Shown here: positions 52,425 through 61,425 of the stretch, piece by piece | Layout of the letters: each line of letters starts with the position of its first letter | How positions within the stretch are numbered: position 1 is the stretch's first letter | Source: Candidatus Fimadaptatus faecigallinarum | GTDB lineage: Bacteria > Bacillota > Clostridia > Christensenellales > Aristaeellaceae | DNA: 64,000 bases | Assembly: GCA_018714445.1 (NCBI GenBank) | Contig: DVNK01000005.1 | Span: forward strand, 1 to 64,000 | Direction of reading: 5' to 3' | The notes under the pieces: generated by a model | Seen by the model: the letters and a program-made list of their open reading frames with translations, nothing else | The model's database searches: none | Told to the model about the DNA's origin: nothing | Made by a program: the position numbers and the translations under genes

Positions 52425-53783
52425 TTATTCAGCCTTGTCGGCCTCAGCCGGCGCCTCGGTCTTGGCTTCCTCGGCGGGCTTGGGCTCCTCAGCGGGCTTG
52501 TCGACGTACTTGGCCTGCGCCTTGAGCATGTCGACGGTCTTCTGCAGGCGCACTATGTCGCGGATATACTCCATATCGCCTTCGGCGAGCTTTTCCTTGA
52601 ACTCCTCGGGAGTCTGGTTGGCCTGCTTGGCGAATTCGTCGATCTTGTCGGAGATCTCATCGTCGGTGGGCTGGATGTCCTCGGCGTCGGCGACGGCCTT
52701 GAGCGTCAACTCAGTGCGCACGCGATGCTCGGCCTCGGGCGCATACTGCTGGCGCATCATGTCCAGAGTCTGGCCGGTGTACTTCATGAAGTCGTCCAGC
52801 GACAGGCCCTGATAGCGCAGGCGCTGCGCCATGCTGTTTATCATCTGGTTGGCCTGGCTGGTTATCATCGCCTGGGGCACGTCTATCGTGGCGTTGGCGA
52901 CGACCTTATCGACCAGCGCGTTTTCCATCTGGACGTCGGCGCGCTCCTGAGCCTCGGCGCGCTTCTTATCCTCTACGCTCTTTTTGTACTCATCGAAGGT
53001 GTCGAACTCGGACACGTCCTGCGCGAACTCATCGTCCAGCTCAGGCAGCTCCTTCTGCTGCACGGCCTTGACCTTGCACTTGAACACGACCGGCTTGCCC
53101 GCCAGATCAGCGGCATGGTAATGCTCGGGGAAGGTGACGTTGACCTCGCGATCCTCGCCGGCCACAGCGCCCACCAGCTGATCCTCAAAGCCGGGTATGA
53201 ACGCGTTGGAGCCCAGCTCAAGCTCATGATCCTGCGCGGTGCCGCCTTCAAACTGCTTGTCGCCATCGAAACCGGCGTAGTCGATTATGACGGTATCGCC
53301 CTTTTGCGCGGGACGCTCGACCTCTATCATGCGCGCGGCATTCTCGCGAGCGCGCTCTATCTCGCGATCCACATCGGCGGCGTCAAACTCGGGCTCGACC
53401 TTTTCGACCTCAACGCCCTTGTACTCGCCCAGCGTCACGTCGGGTATCACGTACACTTCGCAGGTGAATATCAGGTCCTTGCCGCGCTCGATCTGAGAAA
53501 AATCCACGCTGGGACGATCCACTACCCGCAGCTTGTTCTCCTCGACCACCTTATCGTATATTTCGGGGAATATTTCTTCAAACGCGTCCTCGTAGAACAC
53601 CGTGGGGCCATAGTGCGCCTCAATGACCTTAAGGGGCGCCTTGCCCTTGCGGAAGCCCGGGATGCTTATGCGCTTTACGTTTTTGCGATAGGCCGCGTCC
53701 AGGCCCTGCTGGAACTTTTCCGCCTCGATCTCAAACGAAATCTTGACCTTATTGGACGAGACCTTTTCCACTGTTGCCTTCAT
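52425..53783 (-). CDS. tig: Trigger factor (ribosome-associated chaperone and peptidyl-prolyl isomerase)
   Basis: A 452-residue chaperone. The N-terminal ribosome-binding domain carries the signature PGFRKGKAPLKVIEAHYG (about 45-62). The FKBP-type isomerase domain spans about 150-245 (KGDTVIIDYAGFDGDKQFEGG, PGFEDQLVGAVAGEDREV). The long helical C-terminal domain ends in an Ala/Glu/Lys-rich tail. GGGAGG favours the ATG at 53783 over one six bases upstream. It is the first gene of the operon, with a good promoter. Confidence 0.98.
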   Translation of the reverse strand: MKATVEKVSSNKVKISFEIEAEKFQQGLDAAYRKNVKRISIPGFRKGKAPLKVIEAHYGPTVFYEDAFEEIFPEIYDKVVEENKLRVVDRPSVDFSQIERGKDLIFTCEVYVIPDVTLGEYKGVEVEKVEPEFDAADVDREIERARENAARMIEVERPAQKGDTVIIDYAGFDGDKQFEGGTAQDHELELGSNAFIPGFEDQLVGAVAGEDREVNVTFPEHYHAADLAGKPVVFKCKVKAVQQKELPELDDEFAQDVSEFDTFDEYKKSVEDKKRAEAQERADVQMENALVDKVVANATIDVPQAMITSQANQMINSMAQRLRYQGLSLDDFMKYTGQTLDMMRQQYAPEAEHRVRTELTLKAVADAEDIQPTDDEISDKIDEFAKQANQTPEEFKEKLAEGDMEYIRDIVRLQKTVDMLKAQAKYVDKPAEEPKPAEEAKTEAPAEADKAE

Positions 53784-53836
53784 GTACATCCTCCCAAATC
53801 GACTATTCGCCGCTTATTGTTGCTCACAGTCTTTAG

Positions 53837-53865
53837 ATTTTACCATACCACCGCCGATTTTGCAA
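53837..53865 (-). promoter_or_regulatory. sigma-A promoter of the tig-clpP-clpX operon
   Basis: Minus strand: TTGCAA (53860-53865), 17-base spacer, TAAAAT (53837-53842). No CtsR-type heptad repeat is visible nearby. Confidence 0.75.
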
Positions 53866-53917
53866 CAGTTATCCTATTAACCTATTGCCACGGCGCAGGT
53901 TTTTGTGTTATTATTCT

Positions 53918-53926
53918 GGTATACTT
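53918..53926 (+). promoter_or_regulatory. Extended -10 promoter of the homocysteine methyltransferase gene
   Basis: TGGTATACT is an extended -10 element (TG-N-TATACT). No good -35 is present, which is usual for this class. Confidence 0.5.
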
Positions 53927-53995
53927 TGCCTCACAACCGCCTGTTGCGCCTTATGGCGGCCTCTTTATTATAAGACCAAACTGAGGAGATTAAAC

Positions 53996-55180
53996 ATGAA
54001 AAGCGCTAACATTATGATAAATCGCCGTGTACTCTTTGACGGCGGCATGGGCACGCAGCTCACTGCCCGCGGGCTTGCCGGCAATTGCCCCGAGATGCAC
54101 CTGGTCGACGACTTTGACGAGGTCGTAAAGATACACGCCGACTACATCGCCGCCGGCGCGACGGTCGTCACGACAAATACATTCGGCGCCAACGCCGTCA
54201 AGCTCAAAAAACACGGACTGGCCGACCGCGCCGCCGAGCTGGCACGGCTGGGCGTACAGGCCGCGCGCAAGGCCGCCGGCGATAAGGCGCTTGTTGCGTT
54301 CGACATGGGCCCCACCGGCGAACTTATGGAGCCGTTTGGCACGCTGAGTTGCACCGCCGCATACGACGCATATTACCAGCAGGCTCAAGCCGCGCAGGCC
54401 GCCGGCGCCGACCTGGCCATGATCGAGACCATGTCCTCGCTGCTTGAAGCCAAGCAGGCCGCGCTGGCGGCGCATGACGCGGGCCTGCCGTTTGTGCTGT
54501 CGTTCACGTTCGAGGGCAATAACCGCACGCTGATGGGCGACGCGCCCGAGGCATGCGCGGTACTGGCCGGCGCGCTGGGCGCGTGCATGCTGGCCACGAA
54601 CTGCTCGGGCGGGCCGGAGCAAATGCTTCCTATTATAGATGCATATGCGCAATATTCGTCGCTGCCGCTGCTGTGCGAGCCAAATGCCGGCCTGCCGCGG
54701 GTGGTCGGCGGCATAACTACTTTTCCCTATTCGCCCGAAAACATGCTTGATCCCATGCGCGCGCTGATCGCAGCCGGCGCGGATGCGATAGGCGGCTGCT
54801 GCGGCACCACGCCGGCGCACATAGCGGCATTCAATACGCTCGAATTCGGCTACAAGCCGCGTCCCCAGCTCGCCGCGATGATATGCTCGTCGCGCAATGT
54901 GGCGCGCGTCAGCGAGCTGCACGACCTGCCCCGACTGACGCTGGACGATGCCGCCGACTACGATGGCGACGCACCCGCTGTGATTATCGACCTGTCAGGC
55001 GTTGACGCCGATGACGCCTGCGAGCAGCTGATGGATCTGACCAGCATGATATACCTGCCGCTGGTGTTCAGCGGCGACGACGAGGCCGTGCTGAAGGCCG
55101 TGCTGCGCGCGTATCCGGGCGCGGCGGGCGTGCTGGGCCATGCAGTGCTGGCGGCCGAATGCGGCGCGGTAGCGCTCTGA
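53996..55180 (+). CDS. Homocysteine S-methyltransferase domain protein
   Basis: A 394-residue protein. Residues 1-295 are the homocysteine-binding TIM barrel of MetH and BHMT: LFDGGMGTQL, TNTFGANAVKL, AFDMGPTGELMEP, and the zinc ligands in ATNCSGGPEQM and GGCCGTTPAHI. After that comes a 95-residue tail with no pterin- or cobalamin-binding motif, so this is not a full MetH. It may act with separate corrinoid and folate modules or use another methyl donor. GAGGAG precedes the ATG at 53996; the frame open to 53885 includes the promoter. No SAM riboswitch is visible. Confidence 0.88.
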   Translation: MKSANIMINRRVLFDGGMGTQLTARGLAGNCPEMHLVDDFDEVVKIHADYIAAGATVVTTNTFGANAVKLKKHGLADRAAELARLGVQAARKAAGDKALVAFDMGPTGELMEPFGTLSCTAAYDAYYQQAQAAQAAGADLAMIETMSSLLEAKQAALAAHDAGLPFVLSFTFEGNNRTLMGDAPEACAVLAGALGACMLATNCSGGPEQMLPIIDAYAQYSSLPLLCEPNAGLPRVVGGITTFPYSPENMLDPMRALIAAGADAIGGCCGTTPAHIAAFNTLEFGYKPRPQLAAMICSSRNVARVSELHDLPRLTLDDAADYDGDAPAVIIDLSGVDADDACEQLMDLTSMIYLPLVFSGDDEAVLKAVLRAYPGAAGVLGHAVLAAECGAVAL

Positions 55181-55203
55181 GAGGGCATTATGCGCGCGGC
55201 GTA

Positions 55204-55232
55204 TTGCGAATTTGACCGCATTCTGATATAAT
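55204..55232 (+). promoter_or_regulatory. sigma-A promoter of the Eis-like acetyltransferase gene
   Basis: TTGCGA (55204-55209), 17-base spacer, TATAAT (55227-55232). Confidence 0.75.
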
Positions 55233-55288
55233 CTACTGAGCCGGGCGCGGACTGTCCGCGCAGCCAACACGAATGGAGGCAAAGCACA

Positions 55289-56461
55289 ATGACCGACGTA
55301 AAGTATTCCATGGCTACCAGCGCGGACTATGACGAGATAATCGAACACGCGAATTTCGTGTTCAGCTACGCGCATTGCCCGCACGAGTTCAAGACGCTTA
55401 TCCCCAAAGCCTACGGCGAGGCGCGCACGATGTGGCCTGAGCACTTCATAGCGCGCGAAAACGGCCGCATACGCGGGCTGGTGGGATTGCTGCCATTTGA
55501 GCAGCGCGTGCTGGACGAGCGCCTGAAAGTGGGATTTATAGGCACTGTAAGCGTACACCCGTACTCACGCGGCATGGGCCACATGAAAAAGTGCATGGCG
55601 ATGTCGACCGAGTACGCGCACACGCATGGCATAGACATAATGGCGCTGGGCGGCCAGCGCCAGCGCTACGAGTACTACGGCTACGAAAGCGGCGGTCAGA
55701 GCCGCTCATATCAGCTGACGGCTACCAACTGCCGCCACGCGCTCAAGGACGTGGATACCACCGGCCTGAGCTTCGTGCCGTTTGAGCAGGCTCGCGAGCA
55801 CATCGCCGCACTGCACGCGATATATGAGCAAAGCCCGGTCGCCGGCGCAAGGCCCGTCGAACTGTTCGAGCAGATCTGCGGCACATGGCGCAAGCAGCCC
55901 TACGCAATAATGCTCAACGATTGCCCGACAGGCTACGCGATAGCCTCATCCGATCATCGCTCGATTTCCGAGCTGCGCCTGGCGGACGTGAGCCTGCTGC
56001 AGGCGGTGCTCAAGGCGTACCTGAAGCGCTTCGAACTCGACAGCGTAAGCATAGACGTGCCGCCATACCTGCCCGATTACGCACGCGCGTTGAGCCGGCT
56101 GTGCGAGGGCTGCACGCTCGAGCACAACGAGATGTTCATGATATGCAACTACGAGCGCGTCGTGAGCGCATACCTGAAGCTCAAGCAGCGCATCGAAGGC
56201 GCACTGCCTGAGGGCCGCGTAGTGCTGGGCATAACCGGCATCAATGGCGACCAGGCGCCACGGTCACTTGAGATCGCGGTTCAGAGCGGCGAGGTGATAT
56301 GCCGCTTCGGCGATTTGAAGCCCGACATCGTACTGGACACGCTGGCTGCGCAGAGCCTGCTGCTGTCGCCGTTTACATTTGTGGACATGACGGCGTTGCC
56401 GCTGTGTGCGCGCGCGTACTTCCCGCTGCCGGCGTACATCGAAAGCGCGGATGGTTTCTGA
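55289..56461 (+). CDS. GNAT acetyltransferase of the Eis family
   Basis: A 390-residue two-GNAT-domain protein with a C-terminal SCP2-like region, the layout of Eis proteins. The N-terminal GNAT domain has FIGTVSVHPYSRGMGHMKKCM, where R-G-M-G-H-M is the acetyl-CoA loop, followed by IDIMALGGQRQRYEYYGYESGG. The middle domain has YLPDYARALSRLCE. Eis relatives acetylate amines such as aminoglycosides or protein lysines, and the target here is not known. GGAGG precedes the ATG, and a strong terminator follows. Confidence 0.85.
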   Translation: MTDVKYSMATSADYDEIIEHANFVFSYAHCPHEFKTLIPKAYGEARTMWPEHFIARENGRIRGLVGLLPFEQRVLDERLKVGFIGTVSVHPYSRGMGHMKKCMAMSTEYAHTHGIDIMALGGQRQRYEYYGYESGGQSRSYQLTATNCRHALKDVDTTGLSFVPFEQAREHIAALHAIYEQSPVAGARPVELFEQICGTWRKQPYAIMLNDCPTGYAIASSDHRSISELRLADVSLLQAVLKAYLKRFELDSVSIDVPPYLPDYARALSRLCEGCTLEHNEMFMICNYERVVSAYLKLKQRIEGALPEGRVVLGITGINGDQAPRSLEIAVQSGEVICRFGDLKPDIVLDTLAAQSLLLSPFTFVDMTALPLCARAYFPLPAYIESADGF

Positions 56462-56507
56462 GCATTGTGTTATTAGTATAGACATGGGCATATGTGTATG
56501 TTATCCG

Positions 56508-56540
56508 GCCGCGCGATAGCTCTGCTGTCGCGCGGCTTTA
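56508..56540 (+). terminator. Intrinsic terminator of the Eis-like gene
   Basis: A 12-base stem, GCCGCGCGATAG with CTGTCGCGCGGC (one G-U pair), and a five-base loop are followed by TTTA. Confidence 0.8.
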
Positions 56541-56567
56541 TATATTGCGCATTGCGCATGCTTTGAA

Positions 56568-57075
56568 TTGGCACCGCAAAACATCGCACGGCGCGACTGC
56601 GCCCATGCCGCAGAATAGTCGTTACCGGCAAACGCTGGTCATACGCATTCCGCTCAAACAAACAGGTAGATCACCGCGCACAACTTGCGCTTGTTACTGA
56701 ATTGCGGGTACGCTGCATCCAAATCGCTGCATGCCACATACCGGACAACCGTCCATGCCGCATAATAGCCGCTATGCGTTGGATGCTAGTCTTACGCATT
56801 CCGCTCAAACCAACAAGTACATCACCGCGCACAACTTGTGCCTGTTACTGAATTGCGGGTGCGCTGCATCCAAATCGCTGCATGCCACATACCGGACAAC
56901 CGTCCATGCCGCATAATAGCCGCTATGCGTTAGATGCTAGTCTTACGCATTCCGCTCAAACCAACAGCGCACAACTTGCGCTTGTTACTGAGTTGCGGAT
57001 ACGCTACATACAAATCGCAGCAGGCCACATACCGGCCAACCGCTCATGCCGCATAATAATTGCTACGCGTTAGAC
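56568..57075. repeat. About 151-bp tandem array, just over three copies, next to the rpsU terminator
   Basis: GCGCACAACTTG recurs at about 56676, 56827 and 56967 (spacings 151 and 140; one copy lacks 11 bases). The other shared blocks, such as ACGCATTCCGCTCAAAC, CCACATACCGG and CATGCCGCATAATAG, repeat with the same spacing. The first and last copies are more diverged. The sequence GCGCACAACTTGCGC occurs once more at 57121, inside the loop of the rpsU terminator. Confidence 0.92.
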
Positions 57076-57101
57076 GCTCGCTCCGCGGTCCACGATAACG
57101 C

Positions 57102-57150
57102 AAAAAGAGGACGCGTCATCGCGCACAACTTGCGCACATGACACATCCTC
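57102..57150 (-). terminator. Intrinsic terminator of rpsU
   Basis: Minus strand: GAGGATGTGTCATGTGCGCA pairs imperfectly with TGCGCGATGACGCGTCCTC, followed by TTTTT. It lies about 90 bases after the stop codon. Confidence 0.8.
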
Positions 57151-57239
57151 TGACTGCGTTATACAATTATGTATCAAGCCCTCGCGCCCTGCACTCGGCA
57201 TACGGCGCTAAGACGCGCGACGCACTTGCGCACGCAGCA

Positions 57240-57413
57240 TCAATACTTGCGCTTGCGAGCGGCCTCAGCCTTCTTCTTACGCTTTACACTGGGCTTTTCA
57301 TAATGCTCCCTCTTGCGGACTTCCTGGATAACGCCCGCCCTGGCGCATTGACGCTTGAATCTCCTCAGTGCGCTTTCCAGGGATTCATTCTCCTTAACAT
57401 GAACCTCAGACAT
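57240..57413 (-). CDS. rpsU: 30S ribosomal protein S21
   Basis: A 57-residue ribosomal protein. It begins [19 protein letters not shown], followed by [20 protein letters not shown], and ends in a Lys/Arg-rich tail [18 protein letters not shown]. The pattern is unmistakable for S21 and the length is normal. GGGAGGG precedes the ATG. A consensus promoter lies 180 bases upstream, leaving a leader of about 175 bases. In Firmicutes rpsU usually follows the dnaJ-prmA-rsmE-mtaB block, and it does so here with the peptidase and hinT genes between. Confidence 0.98.
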   Translation of the reverse strand: MSEVHVKENESLESALRRFKRQCARAGVIQEVRKREHYEKPSVKRKKKAEAARKRKY

Positions 57414-57595
57414 CGTGTTTTCCCTCCCCTCTTTCGCACATCACGCACATACTGCGCTCGATGTACGCGCGCCGCAGTGCGCTGCCTTGCGCTTGGGTCG
57501 CGTCGCATTCCGAATGCTTACGCACCTTTATGCTCGCCCTTACAAACCCATTGCATGGCTTAGCCATTGTGGGACGGGTTCGTCGCACGCATTTC
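57414..57595 (-). other. rpsU leader region
   Basis: About 175 bases between the rpsU promoter and its start codon on the minus strand. I did not recognise a known ribosomal-protein leader motif. A short frame through it (57406-57624) overlaps the promoter and is not credible. Confidence 0.45.
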
Positions 57596-57624
57596 ATTAT
57601 ACCGCACTTGCCCCGTTCCGTCAA
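57596..57624 (-). promoter_or_regulatory. sigma-A promoter of rpsU
   Basis: Minus strand: TTGACG (57619-57624), 17-base spacer, TATAAT (57596-57601). Confidence 0.85.
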
Positions 57625-57751
57625 GTAAATAACGAAGAATTAGATGCTATAATTTCTCGCTTTTCAATGAAGATTTTGTGGCGCACCGGCAAGCTTGCGC
57701 ACTGCGCTGGCCACGCCGATACGCCCGGCTGCATAATGTCCGTACAGGCGC

Positions 57752-59356
57752 TCAGCGCGCCTTGGACAGGTATTGCCGGATAAGCTCCTGCGCCGCGGCA
57801 TCGTCCAGGATATACGGCTCAAGCGCCGCTATGAACCCGGCCGTATCCGCCTCACTGAACTTGTATTGGGCATAGTACCCGCGCATGAACTCGCCAAACT
57901 CCTGTGCGCCCAGCGCCTGCTCCAACTCGTACAGGAACGCCGCCCCGCGCCGGTATACCGACGCTGTGTAGCCGCCCACCGCCAGCTCCGGGTCGCTGAA
58001 CTCGTCATACGCCCTGTCGACCGCCTGGTCTCCGGCATCGGCGTGCTCATTCAGGTATTCCGCCATCAGCGCCGATATGTCGGCCTCGTCGCGCCCGCAC
58101 GCGCGCCAGTACACCTGCTCGCTGTACGCCGCAAAGCTCTCGTCCAACCACGCATCGCGGTACTGGTCGTTGCCCACCACGGCGTAGAACCACTCATGCG
58201 CCACCTCGTGTGCGACCGTGCCGCGCAGACTGCCGGCGTAATCCACGCGATCCTCTTCATAATCGGAATCAAGCATCATAGCATACAACATGCTTATGCG
58301 CACCAGTCCCGGCGCTTCCATGCCGCCGTACTCATAGTTCGACTCTACCACATCCAGCTCGTCATATGGATACTCTCCATATGCGTCGGTAAACGCGTCC
58401 ACCGCAGTGCACGCGGCTTCAAGCGATGTCTCGCCCTGTTCGCGCCCCGTGCCGTAGTCGATGAAATAGCTGTTTATGTCAACGCCCCGGCTCTGCGCCG
58501 ACAGGCACGTCAGCTCATTGCTTATTATCAGCGTCACATCGCGCATCATGTCGGCGTCGACCGTCCAGTCCACAGTGCCGTCACCGCGCGGCGCGCTTTC
58601 CTCACGTCCGCTGGCAATCAGCGTATAGTCCGCAGGCAGGCTTATCGATATGTCGTAATCCGCACAGCGCGTGTAAAAGCACTCGCCATCGAATATGTAC
58701 GGCTCGCAGATCCACTCGCCCGCTTCGTATACCGCCAGCATCGGATAGAACTGCGCCAGCTCCAGCGTGCGCGCATCCGACTCCGACGCGCCAACCCAAC
58801 CGCTCAGCCGCTCCTGCGCCAGCCGGTACGCGCCTGTCGGTATGTCCGCGTAGTAGTCCATATCCAGCGTCATGCGCTCGCCCGGCGCAAGCGGCTCGGC
58901 CAACGTCACGCATATGACCGACGGGTCGTCCTCAACCACGCTGAACTCCAGCTCGCTGCCGCCCTGGCGCACGCTGGTCAGGGCGCTGTCGCCGTTTATG
59001 TGCTGGCCTTGCGGCGCGGCTGTCGGCGGAGTATAGTCGCCATCCATGGCCGCGCCCACGCCGTTGCGCACGTCATCCTCAGCCAGCACCGAATCCGCAA
59101 AGTCGCGCAGATACACCTCGCTCCACGTATCGGCGCTGTCGTTTGTAAACGTCAGGCTCACGCGCTCGGTCAACCGGCGCATTTCGGCGTCCAGCTCCAG
59201 CTGCATATCATAGTGCAGCGCCGCTGCATCGGCGGGCAAATCCACATCCGCCATGGCGCGCGCATATCCCGCGCATCCCGCCACCGCGCACAGCATCATC
59301 GCGCACGCCAGCACATATGCAAACGCGCGCCTCATCGATAGTTCAGTCATGTTCAT
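57752..59356 (-). CDS. M1 family (aminopeptidase N-like) metallopeptidase, lipoprotein
   Basis: A 534-residue surface peptidase. The N-terminus has a lipobox (AVAGC, Cys 28), so the protein should be anchored outside the membrane. The M1 motifs are YGGMEAPGLV, in the place of GAMEN, the zinc site HEVAHEW (His 383, His 387) and the third ligand Glu 406 in WLDESFAAYSE, which matches HEXXH-X18-E. A beta-sheet domain precedes the catalytic one, and the C-terminal helical domain is short. The start at 59356 follows GGAAGGGAG; an upstream ATG at 59386 is rejected. It is inserted between hinT and rpsU, a place usually free of such a gene. Confidence 0.9.
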   Translation of the reverse strand: MNMTELSMRRAFAYVLACAMMLCAVAGCAGYARAMADVDLPADAAALHYDMQLELDAEMRRLTERVSLTFTNDSADTWSEVYLRDFADSVLAEDDVRNGVGAAMDGDYTPPTAAPQGQHINGDSALTSVRQGGSELEFSVVEDDPSVICVTLAEPLAPGERMTLDMDYYADIPTGAYRLAQERLSGWVGASESDARTLELAQFYPMLAVYEAGEWICEPYIFDGECFYTRCADYDISISLPADYTLIASGREESAPRGDGTVDWTVDADMMRDVTLIISNELTCLSAQSRGVDINSYFIDYGTGREQGETSLEAACTAVDAFTDAYGEYPYDELDVVESNYEYGGMEAPGLVRISMLYAMMLDSDYEEDRVDYAGSLRGTVAHEVAHEWFYAVVGNDQYRDAWLDESFAAYSEQVYWRACGRDEADISALMAEYLNEHADAGDQAVDRAYDEFSDPELAVGGYTASVYRRGAAFLYELEQALGAQEFGEFMRGYYAQYKFSEADTAGFIAALEPYILDDAAAQELIRQYLSKAR

Positions 59357-59481
59357 TTGAGCTCCCTTCCAGATCATGTCTCCCACATATTAGATGTCCA
59401 TAAAAGTAGGATCGATTGGAAGGTCGCTTGCATTTACATCGGCTTAACGTCGCGTCTCCGGTTCATGGCGTGCCGCACGCC

Positions 59482-59826
59482 TTAAGCCATCTTGTCGGCC
59501 ATCTTGCGCCCGCCCAGTATGTGTATGTGCCAGTGATGCACGCTCTGGCACGCGTCGTCGCCGCAGTTGCTGACGATGCGGAAGCCGGTCTTGTCCAGCC
59601 CCTCGGCGCGCGCTATGTCGCCGCACACCTTCATCAGCCGGTCGCACATGCCCTCAGGCAGCGCCGCGCACTCAAGTACGCTCGCCACATGCGCCTTGGG
59701 TATCACAAGTATATGCACCGGCGCCTGCGGATTTATGTCCCTGAATGCGTATACGTATTCGTCCTCATAGACCTTGTTCGACGGGATCTCACCCGCCGCT
59801 ATCTTGCAAAACAGGCAATCGCTCAA
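59482..59826 (-). CDS. hinT: HIT family protein (HinT-like nucleotide phosphoramidase), TTG start
   Basis: A 114-residue nucleotide-binding hydrolase. It has SDCLFCKIAAGEIPSNKVYED at the N-terminus, DINPQAPVHILVIPKAH, and the histidine triad HHWHIHILGG near the C-terminus. Relatives start with Met-x-D-C-I-F-C-K, which matches TTG at 59826 exactly. GGAGGTG lies seven bases upstream. An ATG at 59841 overlaps that site. It follows mtaB by 35 bases. Confidence 0.94.
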   Translation of the reverse strand: MSDCLFCKIAAGEIPSNKVYEDEYVYAFRDINPQAPVHILVIPKAHVASVLECAALPEGMCDRLMKVCGDIARAEGLDKTGFRIVSNCGDDACQSVHHWHIHILGGRKMADKMA

Positions 59827-59861
59827 AGGAAACACCTCCATAAATATGCGCATACCGCGCG

Positions 59862-61139
59862 TCATTCCCTTACACCAAGCATACTATCTTCTGATATATC
59901 TGTCAACCGCAAATTCACGATCTCGCCGGGCACGCCTTGGGCGCGCACGCGCAGATACTCGCGCGTATAACCCTCGCACAGCCCCGGAGCAACCTCCTCC
60001 TCCAGCAGCACTTCGCGCACACTGCCCAGCGCCGCGCGCTGATACGCCGCGCTCAGCCGCCCGCCCAGCTCTATCAGCTCGGCAGTGCGGCGTCGCTTTA
60101 CGTCGACAGGCACCTGTCCGGGCAGCCGCGCGGCCACCGTGCCGGCGCGCTGCGAGTACGGGAATACATGTATCCTCGAAAATCCTATGCGCTCTATAAA
60201 TCTGAGCGTCTCGCGGGCCTCCTCCTCGGTCTCGCCCGGGAAGCCCGCAATCACGTCGGTGGTTATCGCGCAGCCCGGCATGTACTGCCGCAACAGTTCT
60301 ACGCTGTGCGCGTATTCCTCGGGCGTATACCTCCGGTGCATACGCTCAAGCACGCCCGCGCTGCCCGACTGCATCGACAGATGGAACTGCCGGCACAGCT
60401 TGGGCATGCCGGCCAGTCGCTGTGCGCGCTCCTCAGTCACGTAGTACGGCTCCAGCGACCCAAGCCGTATGCGGCGCACGCCCGGCGCACAGCTCACCGC
60501 ATCCAGCGCATCGCACAGCTCACAGTCCATGCCCCGGCCATAGCTGGTCAGGTGTATGCCGGTCACGACTATCTCGGCGTAGCCCGCCGCGCCCAGCCGC
60601 GCCGCCTCTCTTTCAACCGCGCCCAGCTCCAGCGACCGCACCGGCCCGCGCACATACGGTATTATGCAGTACGAGCAGTAGCGGTCGCAGCCCTCCTGTA
60701 TCTTCATCGTGGCGCGGGTGTGCCCCTCGTGGCTGTTGACCGTCAACGGCTCAAACGCCGCGCCCTTGAGCGGGTTGACCTCTATCAGGCATCCGTCGCC
60801 CTGCAGCGCGCGCTCCAGCAGTTCGACGACCTGCGCGCGCTTGGCCGTGCCCAGCACCAGCTTCACACCCGGCAGTGCCACCTGCTCCGGCACGCGCTGC
60901 GCCAGGCATCCGGTCACGATTATAGCCGCCTGCGGATGCTCGCCGTGCACATGGCGTATCAGCCTCAGCGACTTGCGGTCGCCGGTGCCGGTCACGGTGC
61001 ACGTGTTTATCAGGTACGCGTCGGCATCCTCGCCGAACTCGCACACCTGCCAGCCCGCCGCCTGGAAGCTCTCCAGCATCGCCTGTGTGTCGTACTGGTT
61101 GACCTTGCAGCCCAGCGTGTGAAACGCGATTCGTCTCAT
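59862..61139 (-). CDS. mtaB: tRNA t6A37 methylthiotransferase MtaB
   Basis: A 425-residue radical-SAM enzyme that adds a methylthio group to t6A37 of tRNAs reading ANN codons. The N-terminal UPF0004 domain has FHTLGCKVNQYDTQ, INTCTVTGTGDRKS and IIVTGCLAQR, three Cys for one cluster. The radical-SAM cluster is EGCDRYCSYCIIPYVRG (CxxxCxxC). A TRAM domain follows at the C-terminus (VLLEEEVAPGLCEGYTREYLRV). The start at 61139 follows GGAGG. It belongs to the dnaJ-prmA-rsmE-mtaB cluster. Confidence 0.95.
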   Translation of the reverse strand: MRRIAFHTLGCKVNQYDTQAMLESFQAAGWQVCEFGEDADAYLINTCTVTGTGDRKSLRLIRHVHGEHPQAAIIVTGCLAQRVPEQVALPGVKLVLGTAKRAQVVELLERALQGDGCLIEVNPLKGAAFEPLTVNSHEGHTRATMKIQEGCDRYCSYCIIPYVRGPVRSLELGAVEREAARLGAAGYAEIVVTGIHLTSYGRGMDCELCDALDAVSCAPGVRRIRLGSLEPYYVTEERAQRLAGMPKLCRQFHLSMQSGSAGVLERMHRRYTPEEYAHSVELLRQYMPGCAITTDVIAGFPGETEEEARETLRFIERIGFSRIHVFPYSQRAGTVAARLPGQVPVDVKRRRTAELIELGGRLSAAYQRAALGSVREVLLEEEVAPGLCEGYTREYLRVRAQGVPGEIVNLRLTDISEDSMLGVRE

Positions 61140-61388
61140 CTGTATCCTCCATGTCGCGCGCGGCGTTGGCGGCGCGCCTTTATTATGTAACTCCGGCCCT
61201 GCGCGCTGCTTAACGGGCATACGGCCCCTGTCGCGCATGCGCACTTGCGCACGCAACTCGCGCACGCCATAAGCCCGCGCGGCACGCCGCTCATACAAGC
61301 CTTGGCCCCTAGCATGCGCGTGCAGCATCCGCTTTCGGCGCTTATCTGCGGCAAGGCCTCTTGCAGGCACATCTGCCGCAGCGCCCAC

Positions 61389-61416
61389 AAAGGGCCGCCC
61401 TCATCAGGACGGCCCC
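61389..61416 (-). terminator. Hairpin terminator after rsmE
   Basis: Minus strand: GGGCCGTCCT pairs with AGGGCGGCCC (one mismatch) around four bases, followed by TTTG. It may be partial, because mtaB continues the cluster about 290 bases on. Confidence 0.6.
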
Positions 61417-61425
61417 CCGTAAAAC

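Noticed and set aside
57406-57624. A 72-codon frame in the rpsU leader
   Set aside because: It starts within the promoter and overlaps the rpsU start in another frame; the product has no familiar features.
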